Source: Gamsiella multidivaricata
Taxonomy: Eukaryota; Mortierellomycota; Mortierellomycetes; Mortierellales; Mortierellaceae
NCBI RefSeq assembly: GCF_025024155.1
Contig: NW_026251808.1
Span: 47,113-111,112, forward strand
Reading direction: 5' to 3'
Length of the DNA stretch: 64,000 nt
Numbering within the stretch: position 1 is the stretch's first letter; every line of letters begins with the position of its first letter. This document shows positions 23,339 to 35,900 of the stretch, piece by piece. The notes under the pieces were generated by a model. That model was not told where the DNA came from. It saw only the letters and a list, made by a program, of their open reading frames with translations, and made no database searches. A program made the position numbers and the translations under genes.

Positions 23339-24987
23339 CTATACTTTAGTGCCAAAAACAACGTTGCAACGAAGACGAGCAGAAGAATTGTGACCGAGAC
23401 CCATTTTCATGGCCATTTTTGCACGCTTATCCGATTCAACGTTCTGGGCCTTTGAGATCTTGACAGCGAGCTGATGCATCTGCACGGTGCTCACGGCCAT
23501 GGTCGATCCGGAGAGCTGGTTCTGGGATTTCAGGAGGGCGTTCGAGATACGAGCATCTGGGTGATGAGGATCGTTCGTCAATGCAGTATCTTTGTCCTGA
23601 TCTTCCTCGTCGGCTGCCGACTCGTCTGTGTTAGCATCGGCATTGACGTCGGTGGTGGGACGACGGTTTGAGCGGGATGTGAGGGTGACGGTCCTAGATT
23701 CGACCTTTTGACGACGAGCGGCGTCCTTGTGAGCGAGACGGCGGTTGTTGAGGACAAGTTCGTTGGTGGCAGGATCGATATGGATTCCAGAGGTGACGGG
23801 GCTCCCGTCGTCGAGGATCCAGTTGCCGTGCTCGTCCAGGAGAATCAAGTTCAGACGCTTTTGGTCTTCATCCAGGGTTTCACCTGCCGTTTGAGTGGTA
23901 CTATCATCAGCCAGCGAATCCTTGAGGGTTTCGTCATCATCATCGTAATCGGTACCGTAGTCAGCGAGGGGGAGGTAAAAGTCGGCGTATTCACGTTCAG
24001 CGCCGTGATCCATGGCGAGTTTGCAGTGTCCCTTGTCGTTCATGTGTCGACGGACGGCGGTGAGGGAGGCGAAGCTGGCGTGGAGCTCTTGATCGGGGCG
24101 GAGGTTTTGGGAGAAGACTGAGGGAGTACACCAGAAACAGTCAAGGTTCTCGAGGAGTTTCTCGGCGAGGTAGGTGAGGATGCCGGGGAGATCGATGAGG
24201 CGTTCGAAGGATGGGAGGAAGAAGCCATGGGTGGATCGCATGTGCTCGTAGTTGAGAGTGGCATTTTCCGCCCTGTGTGAGCAAAACAGGCAGACAGTTT
24301 CGCTGGGTTCGAGTTGTTCTGGTGCTGTTGCTGCTGTGTATTTGGTTGCTGAAGTGTCGTCCTCTGAAGATGACAGCTCCTGGGCCTGCTCTTGTTCCTG
24401 CCCCTGCTGTTTCTGTTGCTTCTGCTCCTTCTGCTGCTTTTTTTCGTAGGTGACGACAGTCTGCTTGTGCTTCTTGGAGTTTAGATGATTGTCGTAGGCC
24501 TGGAAGGAGAGGTACTTTTTGCCGCAGGGGACACATTCCGGCTGAGGGGCTTCTTCAGGGTTTGCCTGTTCGCGGGTCGCTATTGTTCCATGACGAGAGC
24601 GAAAGGATGTGTTAGTCTTCAATTCGGGACCGGTATTCGACAGCTCAGGAGGTGATGTAGAGAAGACAAGGGCTTACCGGTGACTAACTGGGCAAAGACC
24701 TCAGAGGAAACGGGGGGCAGATTGACCATCTTGCGCTTCAAGTTGTAGGTGTGCCAATCGGATTTGTGGTGCATCTGCTGGGTCTCGAGTGAGGGGAGAC
24801 GGATCCCGCAGGCAAGGCAGGTCGTTGATTGACCTATGGTAACAATGGGTTACAGAGATCATTTTGTGAGGGGTTTGGTTAGATATATGGTGGGAAACGT
24901 ATTACCGAGAATGGGCAGAAAGGCATCGGGGAGAAGATTCGCTTGCTTACCGATAGTGGCGACGGGGGCATTGACAGCGTAAGACAT
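23339..24987 (-). CDS. REI1: Cytoplasmic 60S subunit maturation factor, REI1/ZNF622 family
   Basis: C2H2 zinc-finger protein that acts late in cytoplasmic 60S maturation, in release and recycling of the shuttling factors Arx1/Alb1 (yeast knowledge). Three exons: 24951-24987, 24678-24833 and 23339-24579; 477 residues. Four fingers are visible: TTCLACGIRLPSLETQQMHH, PECVPCGKKYLSFQAYDNHL, VCLFCSHRAENATLNYEHM, and a fourth built from CFWC with AVRRHMNDKGHCKL. The conserved middle follows: FLPSFERLIDLPGILTYLAE. Low-complexity inserts lie between fingers 2 and 3 (Gln/Glu/Lys) and after finger 4 (Asp/Glu). The C-terminus has IHIDPATNELVLNNRRLAHKD and a basic end with MKMGLGHNSSARLR, typical of the family. 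The first exon gives only MSYAVNAPVATI. It is convergent with the aminopeptidase. Confidence 0.93.
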
Positions 24988-25256
24988 TGTTGCGGCGCTT
25001 TCGTTGTAGCTGCTGTGGTTGCTGAAGTGGTTGCTGAAGTGGTTGCGAGAGTGGAAGGAGATGCGATGGCGAGAGGGAGAGCGGAATGGATGAGGAAGGA
25101 GGAGAAGGGTGAGGTTTTTTATAAGCGGCTGATGATCCTTCTATGGATGACTAATGGGGGGAGACATGCGATCGGCTTTGCAGGCGCGTTGCTCATCTTG
25201 CGTCCCCGCAGTAATCTGCGACTGCGACGCAGCAAACTTTATTTCCACAAGTATTT

Positions 25257-25358
25257 GATAACCGGCTTGCAACCAAGCGTTCATTGCGACGTTGCTTTTT
25301 GATCCTTCTATCACACTGAAGCAGAATTCAGTAAGCGTTGGATTGTTCACCCACTAAT

Positions 25359-25408
<50 letters not shown>

Positions 25409-25771
25409 AACTGATGAAATGTTAGTACGAGAGGAACCGTTCATTCGGATAATTGGTATTTTGGGCCTGCCTGAGCAGGCAATGGCCCGAAGCTACCATC
25501 CGTTGGATTATGGCTGAACGCCTCTAAGTCAGAATCCGTGCTAGAACGCGACGATTACCGCCTTTCGAATTCTAATTTAATACGAATAGACGCCTCGGCT
25601 TTCCAAGAATCATACTATGTGGGGTCGTCTTGTGGAGCGGAAAGGCTTCATGAGGCGCCTGCCAGACTAAGGAATAAATCCATTGCAGACGACTTTTATT
25701 GAACGGGTATTGTAAGCAGTAGAGTAGCCTTGTTGCTACGATCTGCTGAGGTTAAGCCCATTGTTCTATAG
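25257..25771 (+). rRNA. 28S rRNA 3'-end fragment, defective (relic)
   Basis: The stretch matches the last part of eukaryotic large-subunit rRNA in order. It reads GCGTTGGATTGTTCACCCAC, GGGAACGTGAGCTGGGTTTA, the sarcin-ricin loop region AGTACGAGAGGAACCG, then GGATTATGGCTGAACGCCTC and finally GTAAGCAGTAGAGTAGCCTT. Compared with what I know of yeast 25S, about 15 nt are missing after TTGATCCTTC and about 20 nt are missing between ACTGATGAA and TTAGTACGAG; both losses hit near-universal sequence. No upstream 28S, 5.8S or 18S is present; the fragment starts near GATAACCGGCTTG. It is therefore not a working rDNA unit but a dispersed relic lying upstream of the REI1 promoter. Confidence 0.9.
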
Positions 25772-27548
25772 ACTATGAACCAATGCAGTGAATGTGAGGT
25801 TGAATGAGAAGGAATAAATGCGTCGCAGTGCCTCTCTCCCTTTGTCAGCATGTCCACAGGCTTACTCAGCTGTGTTTCTGGTCTTAGTATTCTCGGGCGA
25901 CAAACTAAGCAGCTCCACCAAGCTGGATGCAGACCAAGGCACCCTATATGGAAATTAATTGTCCATTTGGCCTTGAAAAAATTCACAGTGGCAACACACA
26001 GGCACACCACACACTTCTTTACTTGCCCTCAACAATACTCTCGCTTCATCCTCTTCTTTCTTATTCTCTTCCCTTCTCTCGTTATTCTTTTACTCTCTCT
26101 TCTCTCTCATTCTTTCATCCTCTGCTCTTCTTTTATTCTCTCTCCTCGTCTTTTTCTTCCCCATCTCGTCTGTCTACTCTACCACCCTCATGTCTACCTG
26201 CGCCTTGTCCTTGTTAGCGGCATTCATCCTCCAGAATAACCACTGTGGCGACTGTATCCTTTACCTTGGACTCAATCTGTTGCTGAACCCACTTTGACAT
26301 TCATTCTCGCTCCTGCTCCTGTTTCTCTGTTTCCTGATATCGCTCGTCCACGGGTGTTCTCATCGCTCCCTTCCATGCTGCACTTACTCCGGTCGGCCGG
26401 ATTGTATATCTGTTGTCTGTTAATGACTACAAGTCTAAAACAGATAAAGAAGCTGTTATTTGCGGTCTGCACCGCAGATAGGTGATAGTCTAAAGGCTGT
26501 CACCAGGCAGCACCAATCTTCGTTGGTTCTCCGTAGATAGAATATATATGCCGAATACAGCATTAATGTTCTCAGAAGGCGCCGTTACTTTTGCCATAGA
26601 TGTCAGTGGATCGTGTGCAGTGCCTAGGAGATCGAAACTGCCGGCCTGTTCGGAGCAAAAGCACTTTACGCAACCTCACTACGCCTAGTGGCAGCCAGTG
26701 CACTGAGATTGGGAAGCCTAAGAAGACATTCGGAGGATGGCATTGTCGATCAAAACCATCCGAACCTACATCAACACGTGGAGAAAAGCCGCTACGGTGC
26801 CGTGTTGGTTCGTTGCCTCCGTGTCGGGACGTATTACCTGGCATGTTGATGAGGTATGGTACGACTTGAAGCTCTCGATCGGTTAACTAGGTTCAACGAT
26901 ATATGATGGTTATCGACTTAAGATGATCAGTACGGGTTGTAAGACCTTGAGTGTGGTGCGGATGAAATCCAAGATGGGTTGGCTTTCGGTTTCGTTGGCC
27001 CTATTCGAGTGTGATTCAGCCGTTGAGTCTGCTCTATTGGATAGGCTGCTCAGGGCGCGAATTCGGCTCTTTGGATTTAGGGTATCGGTTCCTATGCGTT
27101 TCATGAGATCAGTTGAACAAGAGTGGCTCCGATTAGATCCTGGTTTCGACTCTGCTTGTACGAGATCTGGCTAGCTTTATCCCCCTCACTCACATTCAAT
27201 ATGTTGCTGGGTCCTTGCTTCTCGCTGGGGGAAGTAAATGAGGTCGTAGTAAAGACCTGGAGACGCGACCAAGGCTTTCTCTCCTCCAAGTGATGTTCAT
27301 GGCGGCTGCTGACCTGTAATGGTGGATGATAGTCCTTTTGGGGATGGCAGAAAAGAGTTGGTATCCGAGTTTTGTCGAATCAAATACAACCTACTGCTTC
27401 GTCGCAAACGAGTTGTCCTTGCTCCTGTGCCCTCTGCTGACACATCTGAAAGAGAAGCTTTCTCTACGGATGGATGTAGCCGTGAATCTACTGCGTTTAT
27501 TAGGGGAGCGGGTTTTATACGCAATACTATCTCCTTTAGGTAGCAGAA
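25772..27548. other. Region without recognised gene; contains a strong CT-rich tract
   Basis: 1.8 kb between the rRNA relic and the SigF-like gene. 26030-26165 is a dense CT tract of the kind that precedes start codons elsewhere in this window, but the ATG that follows (near 26190) opens only about 34 codons. An open frame at 26600-26869 with six Cys has no family I recognise. Nothing else can be supported. Confidence 0.45.
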
Positions 27549-28285
27549 CTATTTTTTCTGCGCGATCATTTCCCCTGCCCAAGTCAACGGCGCAAGCAGT
27601 AATGCCCCAACGACACAAAGGAGAGCCATAAAGCATTGCCATATGGTCAAGACAATATCTCCGTACGGCCATACAAACTTGACAAACTCGTTGACTTGAT
27701 AAAGATCCTCTTGCTTGTGGATGTAGTATTTGCTGTCGTCCGAGGTTCGAGATAGATGCAGTGCAGAAACGAGTTGGACGTGCGATTTGTAAAACGGAAC
27801 AAACCAAAGAGAGAAGACCTGCGATATCTGGACGTAAAGGATTTGTTGCCTCTGATCAAGTACTATGCACAGTCAGCATCACCCGGAGAAGGATCTCTAC
27901 ACTCCTGGTCAAAGTAATGGGAAAATGCAACCTACCAGCAGCATGAACCTTGAGTGCAATCCTTGGACTGAGAATTTTATACCACCGATAAATCATCCAG
28001 ATAACCCATCTTGAGTCGACAACCCCAACCAGAGGGACTGAGACGTTCGAGAAGCTGGGAACGTGACAAAAAGGGTGCTGGAAGGCAGCGTCCGTAGTGA
28101 AATATGTCTCCAAGACGTGCTTCTGTTCAGCTGGCGATCCTTGTGTGAGGCCTTTGATGACGGACGAGATCTCTTGGACTGCGTGATGGGTTAGCTTTTT
28201 GGTCCTTTTGTAGGGCGTCAGGAAGTGAAGCAGTGACAGCTGCAGACAACTGGAAGTGTACTTTGCACTCACCTGGGTGCTCCAT
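27549..28285 (-). CDS. SigF-like NTF2-fold protein, small fungal family
   Basis: Three exons: 28273-28285, 27936-28178 and 27549-27862; 189 residues. The first exon is only 13 nt (MEHP plus one base). The joined protein reads VQEISSVIKGLTQGSPAEQ, LETYFTTDAAFQHPFCHVPS, SRWVIWMIYRWYKILSPRI, then QRQQILYVQISQVFSLWFVP, KYYIHKQEDLYQVNEFVKFV. This matches the fungal family with a SigF-like NTF2-like domain, in which the same aromatic and His pattern occurs; its biochemical role is not known to me. A hydrophobic C-terminal segment (IWQCFMALLCVVGALLLAP) suggests membrane attachment. The second intron contains short stops in every frame, and the acceptor GTGCATAG was chosen because it alone restores the family sequence. 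Confidence 0.82.
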
Positions 28286-30180
28286 TTTTTTTCTTCTAAT
28301 GTTCAATGAAAAGATAAGAGGGGAAGGGGTTTTTTTACCGGACAAAAGTCGAGGCTCTCTCTTTATCAGCGTTATGTGGTCATATCATCATGGCCGAAAC
28401 CACAGCTGAACGATGTCGTCATAAACCGAATCAAGGCGCTTCCTAGCACAGGACACAGACGGCTCTGGCCCGACTAAGCTTTCTCGTATAAGAGCTTCCC
28501 AACTCACCGGATCCCATTGCCCGGGGCCTGCTCAGCTGCTATTTGAAACCTTTATTTGCTTGTATTTTCCGCTGTGCTGGGAGCATAGAGACCCTGGCAC
28601 AACTCACACATACAACTGGCATGTTGCTAAAGACATGCTCACTGTCATCCGCGCTTCTCATGCTATACCTGCACCCTTGTCGTTGTTTATTTCCAAGCAT
28701 TCACCAGAGCGAAAAGGATGTGCAGCCCCCATCAGATCCCTACCAACTATGTTGGCTTGATTTCAGTCAGGCTGTCCCTGCCGATCTAGCGTCTATCCGT
28801 TCCAGAATGACTAATCCAAGTTTCCCCTGAAATGCTGCCATCTGGAATACGTAAAGCCTCCTGCGAGGAGGAATGAGTATCACTACAACAGTGGCTCCTG
28901 CACTATTGTGTCCCTAAACGCAGTTGCTCATGACAGTGAATCCAATTGACTTTTTCCCGGGCAACAATGTCCTCACACCGTTTATTCCAACTCCCCCTCA
29001 GGCCGAATTCTCAACCCTGCTCACGAACTTGGTGGCTATAATCGACGCAATCATGTAGTGGTCTTGAATAGTTGCTTCCGGATCTAGGTCAACTGCTTGG
29101 CCTCTGAGAATATGTCCATGCACCCGGTGATGACTCTTGTCCCGGATCGGTACCTAGATTGATATTTTCAGGAACCGTCACCATTTTTGTTTGGCTGGTC
29201 CATGCTTTACATCATCCTCATAGTCCCATTAACTCTACATCTGAAACGTCTAATACAACGAAAAGCTTTCTTCCCCCCCTCCTCCTCCTCTCCACCAGCA
29301 TAACCTATTCTCAGCTTTTATCATTTCGTCTGGAAAATGATCTGAAGAAATGAAAGAGTTTCATATAAAAAATCTTCAAAACGTCCTATGCGCCAGAAGC
29401 ATTCAGCAGCTTTTCTTCACAACGAACAATCTGAACAGCAGTGTAGATGGTGGATGGGAGATGCAAAAGGAATAACGCCTGTTATAGAGTCAGATTTGTT
29501 CTTCCAGACGGTCCTAGATTTTTTTATCACAACAGGATTGAGCAGGCGGAACAAGATGTTGGTATCTTGTCCATTAAGCCAACACCAACACCGGTAGGAT
29601 AGATTACAGGTGACAATAGGTCAAGAAAAGAAAACCGGAGATGTTTTTGCCGTAGGAGAAAAATGTAACTTTATGTTCAGTCTTTTTGGTCCGCATCATG
29701 GTTGCTAATAAATTGATCGACTTTGGTATGAGACACCGGGGTAACTGCACAGAGCACTCCCTAATTGTCGACCATTCCTGGAGAACCGGGTCGTGCGTAC
29801 GCCAGATCTCTAAATCCTCATCTTGTAGATGTGAAAGCCTCAATGCCCCTTATTCTGTGGATTTTAATTGCAAGTACCTGAACTTTCAATGCGGATCGCA
29901 GACCTCGGAATTTGCGGCATCATAAAATTTTCATTTCTGGCTGCGTCTCATCTTTGCTGTGCTGTGCTACCTACTGCGTTCTGCCTTGCTGGAGTTCACA
30001 CTGTAATAGCGGACTTGCAGACAAGATCTATATCAGTATTCGTCTTGAGTACAAAGCTTGGTTCGATGCATTAAACCAGCGGACCCTTTGCCTTGTTGTA
30101 AAAACATTGGGTCCATTGTTAGATTTATTTTTCGATAGTTAGAAGAGTAAGAATACGTTTTTCAGGGTTGCCTGTATTGT
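28286..30180. other. Intergenic region, nothing recognised
   Basis: 1.9 kb between the SigF-like gene and the serine protease. Short open frames only; I see no domain, tRNA or repeat. It should hold the SigF-like promoter and the protease 3' UTR. Confidence 0.5.
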
Positions 30181-31237
30181 TTAGTTCTTCTCGAATTGCT
30201 TGATTTCGGCTTTGACCCAGGAGAGGTAAGGCTTGATAAATGTGTAGTATTGGTAGGCGCCCTTGACACCACACATATTTTCGCCGACGCCATGGCTGAC
30301 AATCCCAACCACACGCAACTTCTCACCGGAGCCAGTGTACAAAGGTCCACCGGAATCGCCGCCGCAAACTGCATGGCCCAGGGGAGTATCCGTGGTACAA
30401 AACTGCGTCTTCTTCTGAAAATTGGCTTTGTAGGCCTTGCATGTCTGCGTACCTCCGACATTCAAGCGAACCTTACGAAGGACGTCGGTTTCGGTACCTC
30501 TAGTGTCAATATCTTTAGGCAAACATACCGGTTTGAGTGTTACGTCTGAGTGGCCCGAATGCATATCAACCGCATTTGTTCATATTCATGTGCAAGCATC
30601 AAACGATTGTGAACTTTACAGCCAAAGCCGGCAGCCATGATCTTGCTGTTCGCCTCAGGGTACTTGCTGCCAATTTGTGCGAAAGGGCCATTGGCCTTCT
30701 TGGAAAGGAAGACTAGGCCAATGTCGTTGACGTTCAATGTTCCGTTGTATTGCGGATGAGGCACGTACTCGGCGACCTCGGTGGAGTTGCCGACCTTATA
30801 CACGGTGCCACCGACTATAATGCCGGTACGGGATCGCTACAGGGATATGATGATCATCATCATCAATTACCGTAGAATATCATTGTAAGAGCAGCAAGCG
30901 CATAAGTCACATCTACAAGGACAATAATTTACGTTTCTCAGACAGTGAGCAGCTGTTTCGAAGTTAATAATATAGAGTTAACGCACTGACCAGCTACCTC
31001 CTATACCATAAGTTGATGTCAAAGGCCATCAAGCAGCTTACCAGTCATGATAGTTTGAGGCCCAATGAGGAAGCCGGTACAGGGACTGAAGCGGCTCACA
31101 AACTGTGCGATGAATGGCAGTTCGCCTTCCTGGCCAGGCTCGCCACCGACGATTCTCTTCTCTAGGACGGGCGAGGCCGAAGACGTGGCTGCGAATGCGA
31201 GGGAAACGATGAGCGCTATAATGGATGGAATGTGCAT
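30181..31237 (-). CDS. Secreted chymotrypsin-fold serine protease (S1 family)
   Basis: Four exons: 31042-31237, 30933-30952, 30620-30836 and 30181-30545; 265 residues. A signal peptide (MHIPSIIALIVSLAFAATSS) is followed by a dibasic KR site and the mature start IVGGEPGQEGELPFIAQF. Exon 2 has only 20 nt and encodes TAAHCLRN together with its neighbours, so it carries the catalytic His. The catalytic Asp is in NVNDIGLVFLSK and the Ser in CGGDSGGPLYTG. The residue equivalent to chymotrypsin 189, at the bottom of the specificity pocket, appears to be Ala (GHAVCGGDSGG), not Asp. Trypsin-like Lys/Arg preference is therefore unlikely. Cys pairs fit the usual disulfides. Probably an extracellular digestive protease; the substrate cannot be read from sequence. 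Confidence 0.9.
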
Positions 31238-32495
31238 GTTTGAAATGAAAGTGAAGGAAAAACGAATGTGCGTTGGAAGAAGAGACGATCGTATATCCGG
31301 ACTAAAAGAGAGAGAGAAGAAGAAGAAGAAGAAGAAGAAGAAGAGGATGAAAGAGGACAGTGGAGCAAGTGATGTGTTATTTAAAACGACCTTGACCTGA
31401 TGCCGGATGCGTACCTTTGAAAGGTACGTTGGCGTCCGACTCTACATAAACCTGGGCTGAATAATTTCTGGTCCGCGTATATAGCCTACTAGGGTCTTGC
31501 TACAGGTGCGTTTCCGCTAAAAATATACAAGACAGTATCGAAAATAGATCACTTTGGTACCCAGGAAGTTCCCTGGCGTCGAACGATGTGTCGACAGGCG
31601 TGTGCGTGAGAACTCGTCATTACGCAATGGCGGTCATCGATGCGAATAAGGGGTCTGGTGAGCTCCTCGAATTCCGCCCCGAATTCCTCGTGTAGTACAT
31701 GAGTACATGTGTACAGGAACGCCCGCCCAGTAGCCCAATTATATCCCTGCGCTGCAGCGCACCACTCGTCCGTTATCGATACATCTCAACGTGGGCATGG
31801 ACAAACTCATTTAGCAGATCCCCACTCTTTCTCCTTCTATGCCCTTAAGTAGAATCTCAAACTTGCAGATTCCTGCTCGCTCAGCCCTTAAAGAGCTACA
31901 AAGAGATATGCGGGAGCTCCTCAGGATGGCTCCACCATACTCCCGTACAGACTTGGACGCCGAACTTTCAGTTAGCTTCACGATGTATCATGGATATCAA
32001 GAGTGAGCAATAAATCGTAATCATGGCTTTACTGCAGGATAAACGGAGGAAGGGATTAATCGCTGACCGCATGACCAGTGGTTAAATGGCAAATAGGGGT
32101 CGTGTAGAACATTGGTAAAGAACCCTTGATGACAGTGGTAAACAAAATGGTCAGGCTACCACCTTTGTCAGCCCTTTTTTCCTACATGGATGACGGATAC
32201 TACCACCACCACTGGTCTTCAGGGGTAAAGGTTTCTACATTAAAGAGGAATCCGCATCTTTTTTTTTTTTTTACAACTCTTCATCTCTTTCATCCTCATT
32301 CATCGCTTTTGTTCACACCACGACAGCACCGCACAGCAGTGGAGACGGTTCCCTATTGGACGCCACCAAATCAACTCAGAACTCAAGACGCGTCTCTCAT
32401 ACTCCGCCCTATCACACATTTCCTTCCACCTTCACTACACCTCCCATCCTTCGATCCGATTCGATATCTTAACACAGCTGCTTCAGAACACTACC
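31238..32495. other. Divergent promoter region of protease and kinase
   Basis: 1.26 kb between divergent start codons. It holds a GAA-repeat in the protease leader (31315-31345) and a T-rich, then CT-rich stretch before the kinase start (about 32260-32310 and 32390-32460). No gene is supported. Confidence 0.5.
31315..31345. repeat. (GAA)n microsatellite
   Basis: About ten GAA/AAG units 80-110 nt upstream of the protease ATG. On the protease strand it reads as a CTT-rich leader element. Confidence 0.85.
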
Positions 32496-32890
32496 ATGCG
32501 GATCCAGTGGACAGACCTAAAGACCTTTGATATCATTGGATCAGGTTCTTTCGGGAGGGTCTTTCACGGAGAGTTGCTTGGGACCGAGGTCGCGATCAAG
32601 GAATGTGTCCGCTCCAATTCCAGAGCCTTTGACGAAAAGTACTTTAGACGTGAGGTTGATATCCTCAAAGAGTCTAGGCATCCCAACATTGTGCAGGTCA
32701 GTGCCGTATGTCTATTCCTGTACATTGTTATGTTCAATTGAAGACCCTCTGTAGACACAACTGACACTAAAGAACGCCATGTTTATGTAGTTCATGGGAA
32801 TCTGCAAGCGCAAGAAACGAGTTTATATTATCACGGAGTTCTTGCCTCTTGGAAACTTGCGCCGTGTAAGTGCATCTGCATGCTTGCTTA

Positions 32891-32922
<32 letters not shown>

Positions 32923-35900
32923 CATCCCACGGTGTTTGCCATGTCTTTCTAATGCGCGTACTTGCCCTCTGCCATGGTCATCTCAACACACAACAGTGGA
33001 TTCAGGACGAAACGAAAGAGTTTGGATGGGATACGCGGATCAGTTTTGCCATCGACATCTCTCTGGCCCTGGCATACCTGCACCATAAGAACATTATCCA
33101 CAGGTAATCCGCTTCGAAGAAGAAACAATCGATAAACAATGCAATCATTACATCTTTTTTTCAAAGAGCTCCAAGGGAAACATTTTGATGCAGGGGAAAT
33201 ACACGGGAATTAAAACCTACTTACCCCTATTTTTTCCAACTTCGCGGCTGAGTCCCATGAACAACTCGATTGGCGCTAAGCAGAAAGCCTAACAGCCCAC
33301 CATTTGTTTGTGTATCGACACTTGTGTTGTAATAGGGACTTGAAGGGCGAGAATCTGCTTATTTCAGAAAACATGCGAATCAAGGTATGGAGGTCAAAGG
33401 CATGGATGGCACAGCCAAAATGCAAGCTGAGGATTCTGACTGGACGCTAATTTGATACAAGGACAATAGGTGTGCGACTTTGGATTCAGTCGAGTGGAAG
33501 CCAAGGACGACAACGAGATGCGTAGGATCAGCTATTGCGGGACAGACGGATACATGGTAAGTAACGAAGCGAGTGCTTCCAGAATGAATCCGGACACATC
33601 ATTCCTGTGCTTAAAACCGCCCCCCTCTGTTTATTTGCCATGGGTATGGACATCATAGGCACCAGAGATTTTGCTGGGAGAGGATTTTGACTGCAGCGTC
33701 GACGTCTTCTCGTTCGGGATCGTTCTTGCAGAGATGATGGCCCGTCATGTGGTGGACCCTCAGCACTTTCAGCGTCTTAGCCCCGACTTTAGTGTTTCCT
33801 CGGATGAGATCCTCTTCCGTGCTCAGGAAGGCTGTCCAGTGGAACTCGGCGAGCTGGCGATTCATTGCGTCCAACCTCAACCACGAAATCGGCCAAAATT
33901 GCGTCAAATCGTTGAACGACTCACAGCAATCGAAAACGTCGATATCCATGTGGGTACTACTCTGGTCGTTGCACCCTCGGTCGCCAGGGCGGCCCGAAAT
34001 ATAATGAGGAATAAGGACGTAGAGGCCAGGAAACTCCAGCAACAGCAACAAAAGGAACTTGGCCGTATGGATATGTGCCCTATAGGCCTACAACCTCACC
34101 AGGCATACCTGGAGGAGAGCTCAAGTATCCGTGGAGTGGCCAACACTTGGAGGATGACGGATGAAGAAAATGCGTCTTCGCTGAGGGCAGAGAGTTCGGT
34201 CGTCGGATCGCAGAGCACCTTCAAAGGCAGGCGTTGGGCGAAAGATGGAAGTTCAGCCATACCCTTAGTTCTTGAGGCTCAGCGTCGTGCAAGGGATCAG
34301 AGCAATAATGATGATGACCACGATCAATCCATGCCTGGGCGGGACGACTCATATGGAGGCGATACAGAAGACGCATTTAGGATGCCGCTCTGGGACAGCA
34401 TCAACTCTCCACAAAACCAGCAGCAGCTGAGAGAATGGAACGAGTCCGAGTCAGTCCGTATTTCAACCGTCGATGGCACACCTAGTCTTCAATCTTGGGA
34501 CCAGGAGCATCATCGGAATGTAGGCGACGACGAATTATCTCAGCTCAGCAGCATACAGATCGGACTCCACGATAGGGACGACGAAGACGATAACTACAGC
34601 TTTGGAAGTGGTGCTTCCAGCGACGAGGACGACGATTATTTATACGACGACGACAACGATCGAGAGACGGAGAGTCGGATTCATGGGCAACCCATGAGCG
34701 CATATGAGCTGAGTAGCGACAGCGGCGATTCCTTATCCTCGGCCTCTCTGACAGAAAGTGTTGTTTTGGCATTGGACACCCTGGAAATACCTGACCACCT
34801 TACGAAGAATGCCCTACAGAGACCTTTGGATACCACATCTCCCGAAAACAGCCAGGTGCGCGCACCAGAGGTGATGCAGGGTGTTGAAGGAGCAGCTGCA
34901 CGCCCCTTGAATGGTGAGAGTAAAACCACCGTCTTCAGGAAGCCGAGTCTGATCTCACGACTATTGCCACCGATTCCAATCTCGGAAAACCCATGGACGT
35001 CTGATACGGCTCTCAACGGCGATCTTGCACATGTAGAAAAGAGCGTTGGTTTGCCCCGTGCCACCACTCAATATGCTAACGATTCTATATCGAAGGAGAC
35101 GCCATTACTTCTTGAGGACACATCTGAGCCTCCAGCGCCCCCTTCAAAGTCTAGCCTCTTGCTCCGGACAGGCACCCTCAAGTCAGCTCCACAGCCTAAA
35201 TCTGTCGCCGATCTGGCATCTCTAGGCAAGAGGGAACTAAACAACTCGGCAACAACACAAAGCTCAGCGGGCATCTCACTTCCAACATCCGAGCAATCAT
35301 CATTATCCGCACTGGACTCCGCACCAACATCAACTGCCACTTCAGAATCGTCCTCGTCTTCAGTTTCCTCTTCCTCTTCGACAACTGGTGACCTGGTTCA
35401 GAAACTCGATGGCGTTAACCAAAAAAATACCTTTCCACAAAGGGGATTCGGTCTGATCCGAGGGATGTCAGATAGTGTTCTAGAGGGCACTTCGCTTGCA
35501 CTCGAATCCGGGGGCACAATTACCAGCAACCTGATCGCGGCTATGAATGCCAAGACCTGGACGAACGGATGGATCGGGCAGTATACTCAACAGGAGGATT
35601 CAATCGGAAGGCCACCGCTTAAGAAACATACGTCTCTGAAGGAGGGGAAGCAGCAGCAGGCGATGATGATAAGCAAAGCGGGGATCTCGAACTTGGATGA
35701 ATTCGTGCAGGAGGAAGATGATGAGCCGACAGAACAGAGAGAAAAGCAGGAGCCGTATCAGGTGGAGCCGATGGCGGCGGTGAGGAGACGGGCGACAAAA
35801 ACACTCACGGGATTTCCACACCGGTTTTCGTTGGTGGTATTTTCAACGCAACTGCTGCCAAAGTGTGATGTCTGCCATAAGAGACTGGGAGTCCTACCAG

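Noticed and set aside
25141..25350. Minus-strand frame across the rRNA relic
   Set aside because: It is the complement of 28S sequence.
26572..26869. Overlapping 90-codon frames on both strands, one with six Cys
   Set aside because: Neither resembles a known family; six Cys without spacing pattern.
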